A stretch of DNA of 64,000 nucleotides from Alviniconcha marisindica. Taxonomy: Eukaryota > Mollusca > Gastropoda > Provannidae. The number at the start of each line of letters is the position of its first letter. Within the stretch, counting starts at the first letter, position 1. Below, piece after piece: positions 50,260 to 53,779 of this stretch. Position numbers and translations under genes: made by a program. A model generated the notes under the pieces. The model was given only the letters and a program-made list of their open reading frames with translations, had not been told where the DNA came from and made no database searches. The stretch is from the NCBI GenBank assembly GCA_018857735.1, contig JABMCL010001863.1:124001-188000 (forward strand), given 5' to 3'.

Positions 50260-52974
50260 CAGTGTAATGTCTTCTAAAGGGAGGAACTCCATTAACCTTT
50301 CTTTTCTCCTCTCCTGCAAAATTATCATGCCAACAATCAACATACATGATCCAGTTACTACTTTAGATAGAATCTTGCTTTTGAGGCCACTGATTTTCAA
50401 AATAATGTCTTGGAATCTATTAACGTTTGTGCCTGGTTGTTTTCATGTTTGTTGTGTTTTTAAGATGCTATTCATTGCCAGTCATAGGTACCAATTTTTA
50501 CGTCATAGAAATCATGTTTACAGCAAGTTTCATGACACAAAATATTTTTTGTGAAAGTACAATTGCACCGTTTTCAAGATTGTATGTGGTCAACACAGAT
50601 CTGTTCGATGCCATTTCTGATGCATGACCATATATTTGAAGTGGCTATCTTACTTGCAATGGCACAAAACTCAGTTTTTACAAAACCAGAGCCTCCGCTA
50701 GACCAGCATAAAAAATTAAGTTGCTGGTACCAAGTACTGGCTGAAACTGAGCGCTTTGTGTGACTTGCTGGAGATACTCTGTACCGTGGATCCAGAAGTG
50801 GAAGCTATGGCTAAACAAGATTGCTTCTGGTGTTGATTAGCATGACAAAAAATGAGCTCCCCCCCAACCTCTCAAATGGCCAGGTTTTAAAGCACAAGTG
50901 CTGACTGCAAGATAGGACTGTTTCATTTCTGTCTGAATAAAGCTTCGCTTCTGTTCTTAATCTAACTGTATCAATATGGCACAATGAAGCATACCAGGCT
51001 TTTTTCTTTTTCTTTCTTTTTTCTCACCCATGCCAACCAAATCATCTGTATTACTGTCCACTTCAAATGAAGAAACCATTGAAACAAATGAGAAAACCAT
51101 CATAACCACCAGCTATTAAGTGACAGAAGAGAAAGGAGTATAAGATTAAGAATGCTTGGATGACAGGTTTTTGGTGGTACAGGCATGAAGACGATGCTGA
51201 CACTGGAAAGTATGGCATCTCAGCATGACCTTCTATTTGTAGACAGTCTTGTGCTATGGTGGAGACTGGAGTGGGGAACAGACAATTTATTTTAAAAAGA
51301 GGAAGACATGGGTAGTATCCAAGGTCAAGGAGGCAGTTGAAAATTCCTCGGGACATTTTAAACACCATTTTGGGTCACAAAAATAATTAATATTAATAAA
51401 ACAGGTTCAAAGACAAAACTGACAACAAGTAAGTTTAATATTAATTACAGTCTGTGAAAGGTGAGTCGAGTCGTCAGTACATGATCGATTGTTTCACTGA
51501 CATCAGCACTGAGAGACCTGCACATCATAACTCAAAAACTAGATCTAGATCAGACATCAGTGGCACATATATACATACTGATTAACTGAAATACACAAAT
51601 GTGATAAAACTTGTGGGCACATTATAATATTAGGTCTAGGTAATGTTGACTGTACAGGCTGACTGAGGGTTGGTACTGGTGTGGCCGGCTATTTTGAGCG
51701 CTGATTGTGTATATGGGTATGAGTGAGAAAGATTCATAGCATATGATATATATATAAGTAGAATAGAACAGCAGCTGATTGTGATGTGGGCCTGCACATG
51801 CCAGCATGGCAACATTAGTATTTATTATAAGTAAGTAGTAGATACTCTGTCATCATTGACATGACGTCATAATTTTATGAGGGAAAAGTTTTATGTCAAT
51901 GATCAGCCTGGGGTCAGAAAATAAATTAGCTAACCACCACAGGCATCTCTTTTTTTTCCCCAAAACAAAATTATTTCAAAACGAAAAATCATACACAGGG
52001 TAAGTACATTTATAATATTTATTGGGTTGAGGATGAAGTGGAATTGTTTTTGTTCTTTTGTAAATAGTATCATTATAAGGAAGAACAAATTAATAACAAA
52101 ATAGCTTGCTGTTGATTGGCAGTGTTGCATTGCACCATTTGGGATATTGTATGCTGTGTCCATGGATAGATTAAATGAGTCACTGAGTGGTTGAAAGGAA
52201 TGAGTTTGGGGATGTTGTGTGGGTTTACATGGGGTTGGATTGGTGCTTGAGTATTGGCGGGATGTATTTTGACAGCTGTGGATGGTGTGCATGCATGTGG
52301 TTGTGATGTATGGATCCAAAATGTTCGCATGTATTGTAATAGGTGCTGTTTGTTTTGTGTTTCACTTCCAGGGTTTATCGCCTATTTTGATTGGTCAGTT
52401 TTATCACCTAGTCTAACGTGTAGTTTTACTGCTTAGCTGTATTGCTTAGTTTTATCGCTTAGCTTTATCGCCTAGTCTAACGCTTAGTTTCATCACTTAG
52501 CATATCACTTAGTATATTATTTAGTTTTATCACATTAGTTCCATAATAGTTAATACCATCTATATTGGACCATTATCAATTTATTAGCTGCCTGTTGGTG
52601 GTCCATATTGTCAATGTCATTCCATAAGTCTAAATTTGATCATCACCCCATAATTTACTCTAACAGTAAAAGAATAATCATTAAACAATTGAGAAGTTGA
52701 ACCTTACCATGTGTCTTTTGTTTGTTTTGGAAACAACAGAATGGTTACACTGGAATATTTTTCTTTTGCGGGGATCACATACTGACAGTCTCAACAGTCT
52801 AGTGGAGGCTCTAAAAAAACTCTTCTGAACTGGAAATAATAATATTCACACATTATTGTAAAGTGACGACGACCTGCTCCAACTGAAAAATGAAAGCTAA
52901 ATGTCTTTCTGATTTTTCTCGTCACTCACCAGCCCCAGTTCTTTGTCACTCCCCATGTCATCTGGGGGCCACAT
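1860..52974 (-). CDS. AGBL2: Cytosolic carboxypeptidase, CCP2/CCP3 type (whole multi-exon gene)
   Basis: Metallocarboxypeptidase of the M14D (Nna1/CCP) family, known to trim glutamates from tubulin tails and other proteins at microtubules, centrioles and cilia. The coding exons read in order on the minus strand and, from exon 6 (34,310) to exon 21 (8,533), all splice phases agree. Family landmarks are [17 protein letters not shown] (N-terminus), [14 protein letters not shown] then [77 protein letters not shown] (zinc), [29 protein letters not shown] (zinc His), YTME (catalytic Glu) and [14 protein letters not shown]. Vertebrates have separate CCP2 and CCP3; invertebrates often have one gene resembling both, so the symbol is approximate. 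Unresolved: the exon 2 to 3 phase, the start of exon 5, and the 3' end. Introns carry minisatellites and retroelements. Confidence 0.93.
1957..2440. repeat. Minisatellite (27-63 bp units) seeded on a splice acceptor
   Basis: Imperfect tandem units on the plus strand share the core gacaatcctgttgacacaa; longer units also share agtgccactgacacatga. Unit length varies between about 27 and 63 bp. The block abuts the exon at 1,955: on the minus strand the acceptor tgtgtcaacag and the upstream ttgtctgtggct recur in the units, homology ending about two bases into the exon. Confidence 0.8.
2577..2658 (-). CDS. Candidate CCP C-terminal exon
   Basis: A pyrimidine-rich acceptor (tatactacag) and donor TGG|gtaaag frame 82 bases, which read [20 protein letters not shown] then PEPGQPW when entered in phase 2. 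It leaves phase 0, as the next exon needs. No family homology was recognised in this poorly conserved tail, so it rests on splice signals and phase only. Confidence 0.4.
3152..3273 (-). CDS. AGBL2: CCP basic C-terminal exon (KKKKKLK); donor ambiguous
   Basis: Acceptor ttgtgcag, then [20 protein letters not shown] and RSEEPRKPN. It is clearly coding by composition and phase (phase 0 in, as exon 21 requires). Three donors are possible: AAT|gtaggc (end 3,187, phase 0), ACA|gtatgt (end 3,172, phase 0) and CT|gtatgt (end 3,152, phase 2). The last would join the candidate exon at 2,577-2,658. Confidence 0.7.
4700..5085. repeat. Higher-order tandem repeat, 122-bp period
   Basis: The motif accagtatttaaaggtcca recurs at 122-bp spacing (near 4,750, 4,872 and 4,994). 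Each 122-bp unit is itself built of three diverged subunits of about 40 bp sharing aaggyccactaaca or aaaagctcagtaaca. It continues, decayed, to about 5,150. Confidence 0.85.
6253..6307 (-). other. Candidate exon with strong splice signals, unassigned
   Basis: On the minus strand, acceptor tgtgtgggtcag and donor TTG|gtgagc frame 55 relatively GC-rich bases in an otherwise AT-rich intron. All three frames are open: one reads [18 protein letters not shown] (hydrophobic), another [18 protein letters not shown]. The length is not a multiple of three, so inclusion between exon 21 and the exon at 3,273 would shift frame unless another exon compensates. It may be an alternative or unrelated exon. Confidence 0.3.
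8533..8599 (-). CDS. AGBL2: CCP exon 21
   Basis: Acceptor gtgctgcag, 67 bases, phase 2 in (completing the Ser begun in exon 20) and 0 out, donor AGG|gtgagt. It encodes [20 protein letters not shown] then ER. It is separated from exon 20 by a 5-kb intron rich in tandem repeats, and its own 5' end resembles the degenerate repeat at 8,810-9,270. Confidence 0.82.
8800..9425. repeat. Degenerate minisatellite (about 57 bp) resembling the 5' end of CCP exon 21
   Basis: Units contain cagacacacatctgtcagat, ctaccatcatggcatgaa and cagtgtaatacactatgg. Read on the minus strand, TGATGGT, TCTGACAG and TGTGTCTG occur in the same order and spacing as in the first 30 bases of exon 21 (8,570-8,599), with about 26 of 30 positions alike. 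The AG of the acceptor is mostly CA in the repeats. A further diverged unit is at 10,905-10,985. Confidence 0.7.
9824..10078. repeat. Minisatellite, 41-bp unit, six copies
   Basis: Near-identical direct repeats of cagttcagaatacactgaag followed by aataacttgttgatgattca, spaced exactly 41 bp (9,830, 9,871 and so on). Low divergence suggests recent expansion. No exon sequence is contained. Confidence 0.95.
10178..10371. repeat. Compound microsatellite (CT)n-(CA)n-(GA)n
   Basis: (CT)n at 10,178-10,232, CA runs at about 10,237-10,252 and 10,265-10,287, then (GA)n to 10,371. The CT and GA tracts are complementary, so a strand could fold on itself. Confidence 0.97.
11290..12410. repeat. Minisatellite, about 30-bp unit, 1.1 kb
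   Basis: Tandem units based on ccaccagcctactgctagac followed by caaccaat. Subtypes are clustered: a ctcagccaacccat variant at 11,530-11,640 and a taggctaacc variant at 11,690-11,840, which indicates local rounds of expansion. It lies in the intron between CCP exons 20 and 21. Confidence 0.95.
13300..13449. repeat. Two (GT)n microsatellites
   Basis: (GT)n at about 13,300-13,354 and 13,404-13,449, separated by a degenerate GT/CAT-rich spacer. Poly-Val/Cys reading frames through them are artefacts. Confidence 0.97.
13619..13743 (-). CDS. AGBL2: CCP exon 20
   Basis: Acceptor catcctcag, 125 bases, phase 0 in and 2 out, donor AG|gtactg. It encodes [20 protein letters not shown], then [21 protein letters not shown], matching the helical segment just after the catalytic domain. 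A GT microsatellite pair lies 170-320 bases away in the downstream intron. Confidence 0.9.
14090..14960. repeat. Minisatellite, 31-bp unit, split by a SINE fragment
   Basis: Units of gacacactgacaggtacatg followed by tacacaaagca occupy 14,090-14,390 and 14,709-14,960. The 315 bases between them are a truncated SINE-like element, so the array existed before the insertion or expanded around it. Located upstream of CCP exon 20. Confidence 0.93.
14395..14708 (-). mobile_element. 5'-truncated SINE-like element inside a minisatellite
   Basis: Shares long blocks with the tRNA-headed element at 61,225-61,688: tgaatatccacc(a/g)aagtgg, gctggcatggctggtgccac, cacttcatgcaaagccacat and ttttggcagaatgac. The tRNA-like head is missing, so the copy is truncated at its 5' (right) end at 14,708. 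Confidence 0.8.
14961..16635. other. Intron between CCP exons 19 and 20, left part
   Basis: AT-rich non-coding sequence with an A-run at 15,571-15,608 (possible retroelement tail) and short CA-rich stretches near 16,330. No gene or recognisable element otherwise. Confidence 0.6.
16636..16761 (-). CDS. AGBL2: CCP exon 19 ([14 protein letters not shown])
   Basis: Acceptor gttgccag, 126 bases (42 codons), phase 0 both ends, donor AAG|gtgaga. It begins [17 protein letters not shown] and ends with [20 protein letters not shown], the conserved C-terminal helix of the catalytic domain. Confidence 0.96.
17193..17294 (-). CDS. AGBL2: CCP exon 18 (ends at the catalytic glutamate, YTME)
   Basis: Acceptor gtttcag, 102 bases (34 codons), phase 0 both ends, donor GAG|gtacag. 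It encodes [20 protein letters not shown] and [14 protein letters not shown]; the last residue is the general-base glutamate of the family. Its acceptor and first 23 bases are copied in the 62-bp tandem array that follows on the plus strand (17,295-17,845). Confidence 0.96.
17295..17845. repeat. Minisatellite, 62-bp unit, containing the CCP exon 18 acceptor and exon start
   Basis: Units begin (plus strand) at 17,274 (the exon itself), 17,336, 17,398, 17,460, 17,522, 17,584, 17,646, 17,708, 17,776 and partly 17,832. The period is exactly 62 bp until a 6-bp insertion in the eighth. On the minus strand each unit contains gtgtttcag followed by TTTTCCTATGACTCATGCAA, identical to the acceptor and first 23 bases of exon 18. 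Confidence 0.97.
18328..18487 (-). CDS. AGBL2: CCP exon 17 (CDLHGHS, third zinc ligand)
   Basis: Acceptor atttgcag, 160 bases, phase 2 in and 0 out, donor AAG|gtgagc. It reads [20 protein letters not shown], then NVFIYGCEQ and ends HKNAPDK. The histidine of DLHGHS is the third zinc ligand. Confidence 0.96.
18842..19011 (-). CDS. AGBL2: CCP exon 16 ([20 protein letters not shown])
   Basis: Acceptor ttggctag, 170 bases, phase 0 in and 2 out. It encodes [37 protein letters not shown] (substrate-binding Asn/Arg) and ends at RNMIRK. The donor is CGCAA|gttggt. The better-looking gtacac four bases on would put the next exon out of frame, and the chosen one restores the family sequence across the junction. 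Confidence 0.94.
19287..20155. repeat. Minisatellite of about 38-40 bp, split by a LINE tail with (GT)n
   Basis: Units tgacaaaataaagttgtact followed by gtattgtaatgtattgca occupy 19,287-19,435 and 19,925-20,155. Between them, 19,440-19,920 reads like the 3' end of a non-LTR element ([15 protein letters not shown] frame near 19,540) and includes (GT)n at 19,620-19,712. Confidence 0.85.
19440..19920 (+). mobile_element. Probable non-LTR retrotransposon 3' tail
   Basis: Around 19,480-19,590 the plus strand reads [21 protein letters not shown] fragments typical of the end of CR1/L2-type ORF2 (a 'SSFKSKLKTFLF' signature in decayed form), followed by a GT microsatellite and AT-rich sequence. A similar short piece is near 21,235-21,350. 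Assignment to a clade is not possible. Confidence 0.4.
21527..21637 (-). CDS. AGBL2: CCP exon 15 (HPGE zinc-binding motif)
   Basis: Acceptor gtttcag, 111 bases (37 codons), phase 0 both ends, donor AAG|gtgctc. It reads [20 protein letters not shown], then [17 protein letters not shown]. His and Glu of HPGE are the first two zinc ligands of M14 peptidases; both are intact. Confidence 0.96.
22357..22494 (-). CDS. AGBL2: CCP exon 14
   Basis: Acceptor ttttgcag, 138 bases (46 codons), phase 0 both ends, donor AAA|gtgaga. It starts [20 protein letters not shown] and contains [18 protein letters not shown], the first beta-alpha unit of the carboxypeptidase fold. Confidence 0.95.
23085..23165 (+). 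mobile_element. Fragment of the Penelope-associated terminal repeat
   Basis: Contains aataacattcttttgaacct, tttggatcttgttttagaat and gctagc, the same block as at 34,085-34,145 and (shorter) at 60,975-61,010. It lies about 200 bases from the donor of CCP exon 13. Confidence 0.65.
23372..23492 (-). CDS. AGBL2: CCP exon 13 ([28 protein letters not shown])
   Basis: Acceptor tgtgtcag, 121 bases, phase 2 in and 0 out, donor CAG|gtcagt. It opens [20 protein letters not shown] and carries the [12 protein letters not shown] motif at the start of the catalytic domain. Its acceptor and first 25 or so bases are the template of the tandem array directly upstream in the transcript (23,493-24,175). Confidence 0.95.
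23493..24175. repeat. Minisatellite, 48-bp unit, containing the CCP exon 13 acceptor and exon start
   Basis: About 14 units based (plus strand) on catacctgacacacagagtc, aataacaaccgataccctct and gcttgttt. On the minus strand each carries tgtgtgtcag followed by GTATGAAACAAGCAGAGGG, which equals the acceptor and start of exon 13 apart from one base. Forty-eight bases is 16 codons, so runs of units stay open in the exon frame (repeating RYETSRG). A few units lack two bases and break frame. Confidence 0.97.
24980..25101 (-). CDS. AGBL2: CCP exon 12 (NSGMRP)
   Basis: Acceptor gctgacag, 122 bases, phase 0 in and 2 out, donor AG|gtacta. It encodes [20 protein letters not shown] followed by [20 protein letters not shown]. 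The frame follows the family; a competing open frame is a shadow. Confidence 0.94.
25530..25662 (-). CDS. AGBL2: CCP exon 11 ([16 protein letters not shown])
   Basis: Acceptor gttgcag, 133 bases, phase 2 in and 0 out, donor AAG|gtactc. It reads [20 protein letters not shown], then [20 protein letters not shown] and NFLK, the classic CCP N-terminal domain sequence. Confidence 0.95.
26682..26815 (-). CDS. AGBL2: CCP exon 10 ([10 protein letters not shown])
   Basis: Acceptor gttgcag, 134 bases, phase 0 in and 2 out, donor GT|gtgagt. It contains [20 protein letters not shown], the beta-domain motif shared by all CCPs, preceded by a cysteine-containing loop ([13 protein letters not shown]). Confidence 0.93.
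26943..27035. repeat. Short tandem repeat, 25-26 bp unit
   Basis: Four copies of gtgtaaatgttacaaagtag followed by ggtaaat in the intron between CCP exons 9 and 10. It contains no exon sequence. Confidence 0.9.
27371..27453 (-). CDS. AGBL2: CCP exon 9
   Basis: Acceptor gtttcag, 83 bases, phase 1 in and 0 out, donor TTT|gtaagt. It reads [20 protein letters not shown] then YDPKFSF. It is flanked by a long C-run/CA repeat on the intron side (27,299-27,345), only about 25 bases from the donor. Confidence 0.9.
27885..27965. repeat. (CA)n microsatellite next to a LINE insertion
   Basis: About 40 CA units. The LINE copy starts roughly 30 bases downstream. Confidence 0.98.
27996..29041 (+). mobile_element. 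5'-truncated non-LTR retrotransposon copy with RNase H domain
   Basis: Flanked by a perfect 13-bp duplication TTGCCTCCCTAAT (27,983-27,995 and 29,042-29,054). The reading frame from 28,043 shows the RNase H acidic residues [17 protein letters not shown] and VICVDSKSV, interrupted by TAG at 28,494 where the family has Trp (before [20 protein letters not shown]). Further on a Cys/His segment reads [20 protein letters not shown]. The 3' end is T/G-rich with ttgactgactgattga. Presence of RNase H points to the I/Jockey-like clades. It is dead because of several stops. Confidence 0.9.
29530..29616. repeat. (GA)n microsatellite
   Basis: Long GA tract with one interruption at about 29,551. Confidence 0.98.
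30470..30580. repeat. (TA)n and (GT)n microsatellites
   Basis: (TA)n at about 30,473-30,503 and (GT)n at 30,535-30,579, in the intron between CCP exons 8 and 9. The surrounding 29,055-31,950 holds no recognisable gene. Confidence 0.97.
31953..32035 (-). CDS. AGBL2: CCP exon 8
   Basis: Acceptor atttcag, 83 bases, phase 2 in and 1 out, donor ATGA|gtgagt. It encodes [20 protein letters not shown] then PEPFYRM, corresponding to the link between the VPRLREP block and the N-terminal beta domain. A tandem gtgagtat makes the donor strong. Confidence 0.88.
33165..33250. repeat. Dispersed repeat, copy 1 of 2 (G-rich, then atagtttcagag)
   Basis: A G-rich run, tgcacctgggcccccatagt, then ttcagagttttttatttgga and caatttccatgcctgg. 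The same order is found at 54,730-54,825 in the RPL39 intron. Probably a short interspersed element. Confidence 0.6.
33319..33392 (-). CDS. AGBL2: CCP exon 7 ([11 protein letters not shown])
   Basis: Acceptor gagcag, begins [18 protein letters not shown] and ends at RW with donor TG|gtcagt in phase 2. VPRLREPR(D/N)LY is a signature of CCP2 and CCP3. An alternative donor four bases further (TCA|gtatac) would break the phase with exon 8. Confidence 0.92.
33747..34145. mobile_element. Foldback element made of inverted Penelope-associated termini
   Basis: The left arm (33,747-33,865: aaggttcaaaagaacgctat, ttattaggacaaaaaca, then actaaaaaacaacactt) is the reverse complement of the right arm (34,005-34,121: tcctaataaatagcattctt, ttgaacctttta). 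The arms are about 115 bp with a spacer of about 140 bp. The right half matches the region after the GIY-YIG fragment at 60,845-61,010, suggesting a non-autonomous derivative of that element. Confidence 0.75.
34243..34310 (-). CDS. AGBL2: CCP exon 6 ([14 protein letters not shown])
   Basis: Acceptor atttcag, 68 bases, phase 1 in and phase 0 out, donor ATG|gtaata. It reads [20 protein letters not shown] then GRM, the conserved RTTQ block that precedes VPRLREP in CCP2/3. The correct frame is not the longest open one here; it was chosen by family match and phase. Confidence 0.88.
34690..34756. repeat. G-run / GACA-rich low-complexity
   Basis: G-run at about 34,695-34,711 followed by gacagacagacagacgg and further G-runs. 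On the minus strand it is a C-rich tract. Confidence 0.9.
34757..36940. other. Intron between CCP exons 5 and 6, no gene seen
   Basis: AT-rich sequence with a C-run at about 35,822-35,835 and AATAAT runs near 36,310. No exon or element could be supported. Confidence 0.55.
36950..37190 (+). mobile_element. SINE-like fragment next to the giant exon
   Basis: Reverse-orientation relative of the elements at 14,395 and 61,225: gtatgtggctttgaatgaaa, agcagtttcatgtggcacca and taagtacaccactttggtta. It ends only about 60 bases from the donor of CCP exon 5. Confidence 0.75.
37250..38916 (-). CDS. AGBL2: CCP exon 5: giant acidic low-complexity exon
   Basis: One uninterrupted reading frame of about 550 codons, dominated by Ser, Asp, Glu, Gly, Lys and Thr with repeated SGSGSGS, SSDDED and EEEEDD-type stretches, and few hydrophobic residues until the last 70 codons. 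It is likely disordered. The C-terminal part becomes ordered-looking (DESYILQKF, then [20 protein letters not shown] and SGLFKLT) and runs into exon 6 through donor ACAG|gtatga in phase 1. Vertebrate CCP2/3 have only a short acidic link here, so the insertion is exceptional. The left boundary is uncertain: ctaacag at 38,917 would need phase 2 from exon 4. The ATG at 38,912 ([11 protein letters not shown]) could start a shorter isoform. Confidence 0.85.
38917..41395. other. Intron between CCP exons 4 and 5
   Basis: No recognisable coding sequence. It holds (GT)n at 40,126-40,178 and (CA)n at 40,608-40,634. A missing small exon that would fix the exon 4/5 phase, or a promoter for an isoform starting at 38,912, could lie here, but I found no convincing case. 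Confidence 0.5.
41396..41521 (-). CDS. AGBL2: CCP exon 4 (start of the Ser/Asp-rich segment)
   Basis: Acceptor tttttgtcag, phase 1 in and out, donor ATG|gtgagt. It encodes [19 protein letters not shown] followed by a serine/aspartate run ([17 protein letters not shown]). The acidic tail continues the composition of exon 5. Joining to exon 5 in frame needs either a weak AG inside exon 5 (38,899 or 38,896) or an alternative donor two codons downstream, giving phase 2. Confidence 0.8.
41522..43447. other. Intron between CCP exons 3 and 4
   Basis: AT-rich non-coding sequence, no repeats of note and no exon seen. Confidence 0.6.
43448..43667 (-). CDS. AGBL2: CCP exon 3
   Basis: Open from acceptor ccctag at 43,668 (an in-frame TAG sits immediately upstream, fixing the boundary) to donor GTG|gtaagt. 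It encodes about 73 residues starting [16 protein letters not shown] and ending FRVPANASG. The centre is polar ([19 protein letters not shown]) and includes [11 protein letters not shown]. It leaves phase 1, matching exon 4. The ATG at 43,649 could be an alternative start. Confidence 0.75.
43668..45112. other. Intron between CCP exons 2 and 3, possibly hiding an exon
   Basis: Phase 1 leaves exon 2 and phase 0 enters exon 3, so an exon of length 3n+2 is expected here. I checked a stretch ending at gacag|gtgagg (about 44,216) and found in-frame stops. It also contains an A/GAA-rich tract (44,420-44,500). Confidence 0.45.
45113..45167 (-). CDS. AGBL2: CCP exon 2 ([17 protein letters not shown])
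   Basis: Acceptor ttttcag, then 18 codons [18 protein letters not shown] plus one base, donor gtgagt. The NPYE...HLQ.YGYF block is a conserved N-terminal element of CCP2/CCP3. It leaves phase 1, while the next recognised exon needs phase 0, so a small exon of 3n+2 bases may be missing between 43,668 and 45,112, or the two belong to different transcripts. Confidence 0.85.
45240..45427. repeat. Large imperfect palindrome with internal duplication
   Basis: The left arm has taataatggagcaataacag and atattcatatcctgaaagaa, then tggaaactggagtggc. The right arm is their reverse complement (gccactccagtttccattct, atcaggatatgaatatt, tgctgttattgctccattat). A shorter direct duplicate of the tggaaactgg block sits in the left arm. 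It can form a long hairpin. Confidence 0.9.
47025..47255 (-). other. Unassigned minus-strand open frame ending before AATAAA
   Basis: Minus-strand frame with serine/glutamate-rich, protein-like composition ([18 protein letters not shown] onward), stop TAA at about 47,028 and AATAAA a few bases beyond. A possible acceptor is cgcctcag. It could be a terminal exon of an embedded or alternative transcript, or part of a retroelement. No family was recognised. Confidence 0.3.
48134..49012 (-). mobile_element. Long tRNA-derived SINE inserted in the LINE reverse transcriptase
   Basis: The tRNA-like head, on the minus strand at 49,012-48,940, has box A-like TAGCACAGTGGTTAGTGC and box B-like GGTTCGAATCCC. 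The body is long and GC-rich, and the 3' tail is the T/A-rich stretch at 48,134-48,165. Flanks ttggtcctacttgtttc (48,117-48,133) and ttggtccctacctgtttc (49,013-49,030) are a diverged target-site duplication splitting the RT right after GSVLGP. So the SINE came after the LINE. Confidence 0.88.
49511..52929. other. CCP intron 1, upstream part
   Basis: No gene was recognised. It contains (TA)n at 50,219-50,257 and the 12-13-bp repeat at 52,376-52,545. Otherwise AT-rich unique-looking sequence. Confidence 0.55.
52376..52545. repeat. Minisatellite of 12-13 bp (gcttagttttatc type)
   Basis: About 13 degenerate units ending in TTAG or CTAG: ttttatcgcttag, ctttatcgcctag, tctaacgcttag and similar. Located some 400 bases inside CCP intron 1. 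Confidence 0.88.
52930..52974 (-). CDS. AGBL2: CCP exon 1 (first coding exon)
   Basis: The first Met opens [15 protein letters not shown], ending at a good donor (CTG|gtgagt) in phase 0, which fits exon 2. Upstream codons stay open to a TGA at 53,026-53,028 and read SDFGDSGDQPTNTFK, which looks protein-like. If a further 5' exon exists, translation could begin earlier. I chose the ATG at 52,974 because it is the first one after that stop. Confidence 0.7.
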
Positions 52975-53779
52975 CTTGAAAGTATTCGTCGGCTGATCTC
53001 CCGAATCGCCGAAATCAGAAGGATGTCACTCTGGCGATGCGTGTGAATTCATGTCAGCATACTTTGCGGTCCCTTAACTTATGAGACATTGTTACTGTTG
53101 CATCTGCCTCGTGGTGCAAGGGAGAAAACACAGATGCGAAGGAGAAAAGTACCCTTGAGTTTGACTATCGCGTCAAAACTAGCAAAGATAAGTCAGATCT
53201 GTAATGGAATAAATGTTACTGTTCTGAAAACGATATGTCATTATGCTACACACTTTCGGAACACACCCGAAAATGCACAGACTGTGCACAAGTTACATGG
53301 CACATGTTCAGGCCTGAGTTTTCATTGTTTTGAAGAAACTTCAGGCAGCCATTATGCTTAGACGAAGTTCGCAAAAAGACGCCACATACCCATCCGCTCT
53401 TAAAATATAGCCCTGCAATAATTTTCATTTATTGAAGAATAATAGTAACAGATTGACACTGGTTATCATATCGTCGTGTAACTTTAACAGTGTTTACTTT
53501 TTTAAACTTTTATTAACTGAAAAGCTACACAACAAATATTGCGACACAAAAGCGTAGTAATTCGAAGTTGTCAGCTCGTCGGCAGCAAAAACAATTTTTT
53601 TTTTTTTTTAAATCATACACAACAAGGCTTTCAGAAATTATGGAACTGAAAAGGCTTATATATAGAATATATACAACGTAATTATTTAATCCCATATTAC
53701 TCATAGAAATAAACCGGAAGTAAACATTAGTCCCAGTACTTGTCTCTTTCACTTCCGTTGAGATCGCACCAAGATCAAC
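52975..53779. promoter_or_regulatory. Shared upstream region of CCP (minus) and RPL39 (plus)
   Basis: The start codons diverge across about 800 bases. On the RPL39 side, an ETS-type element accggaagt (53,714-53,722) lies 22 bases before a terminal-oligopyrimidine start, ctctttc at 53,744-53,750, followed by acttccg, typical of ribosomal protein genes. On the CCP side no TATA box or clear start was seen. The region is not notably CpG-rich. Confidence 0.65.
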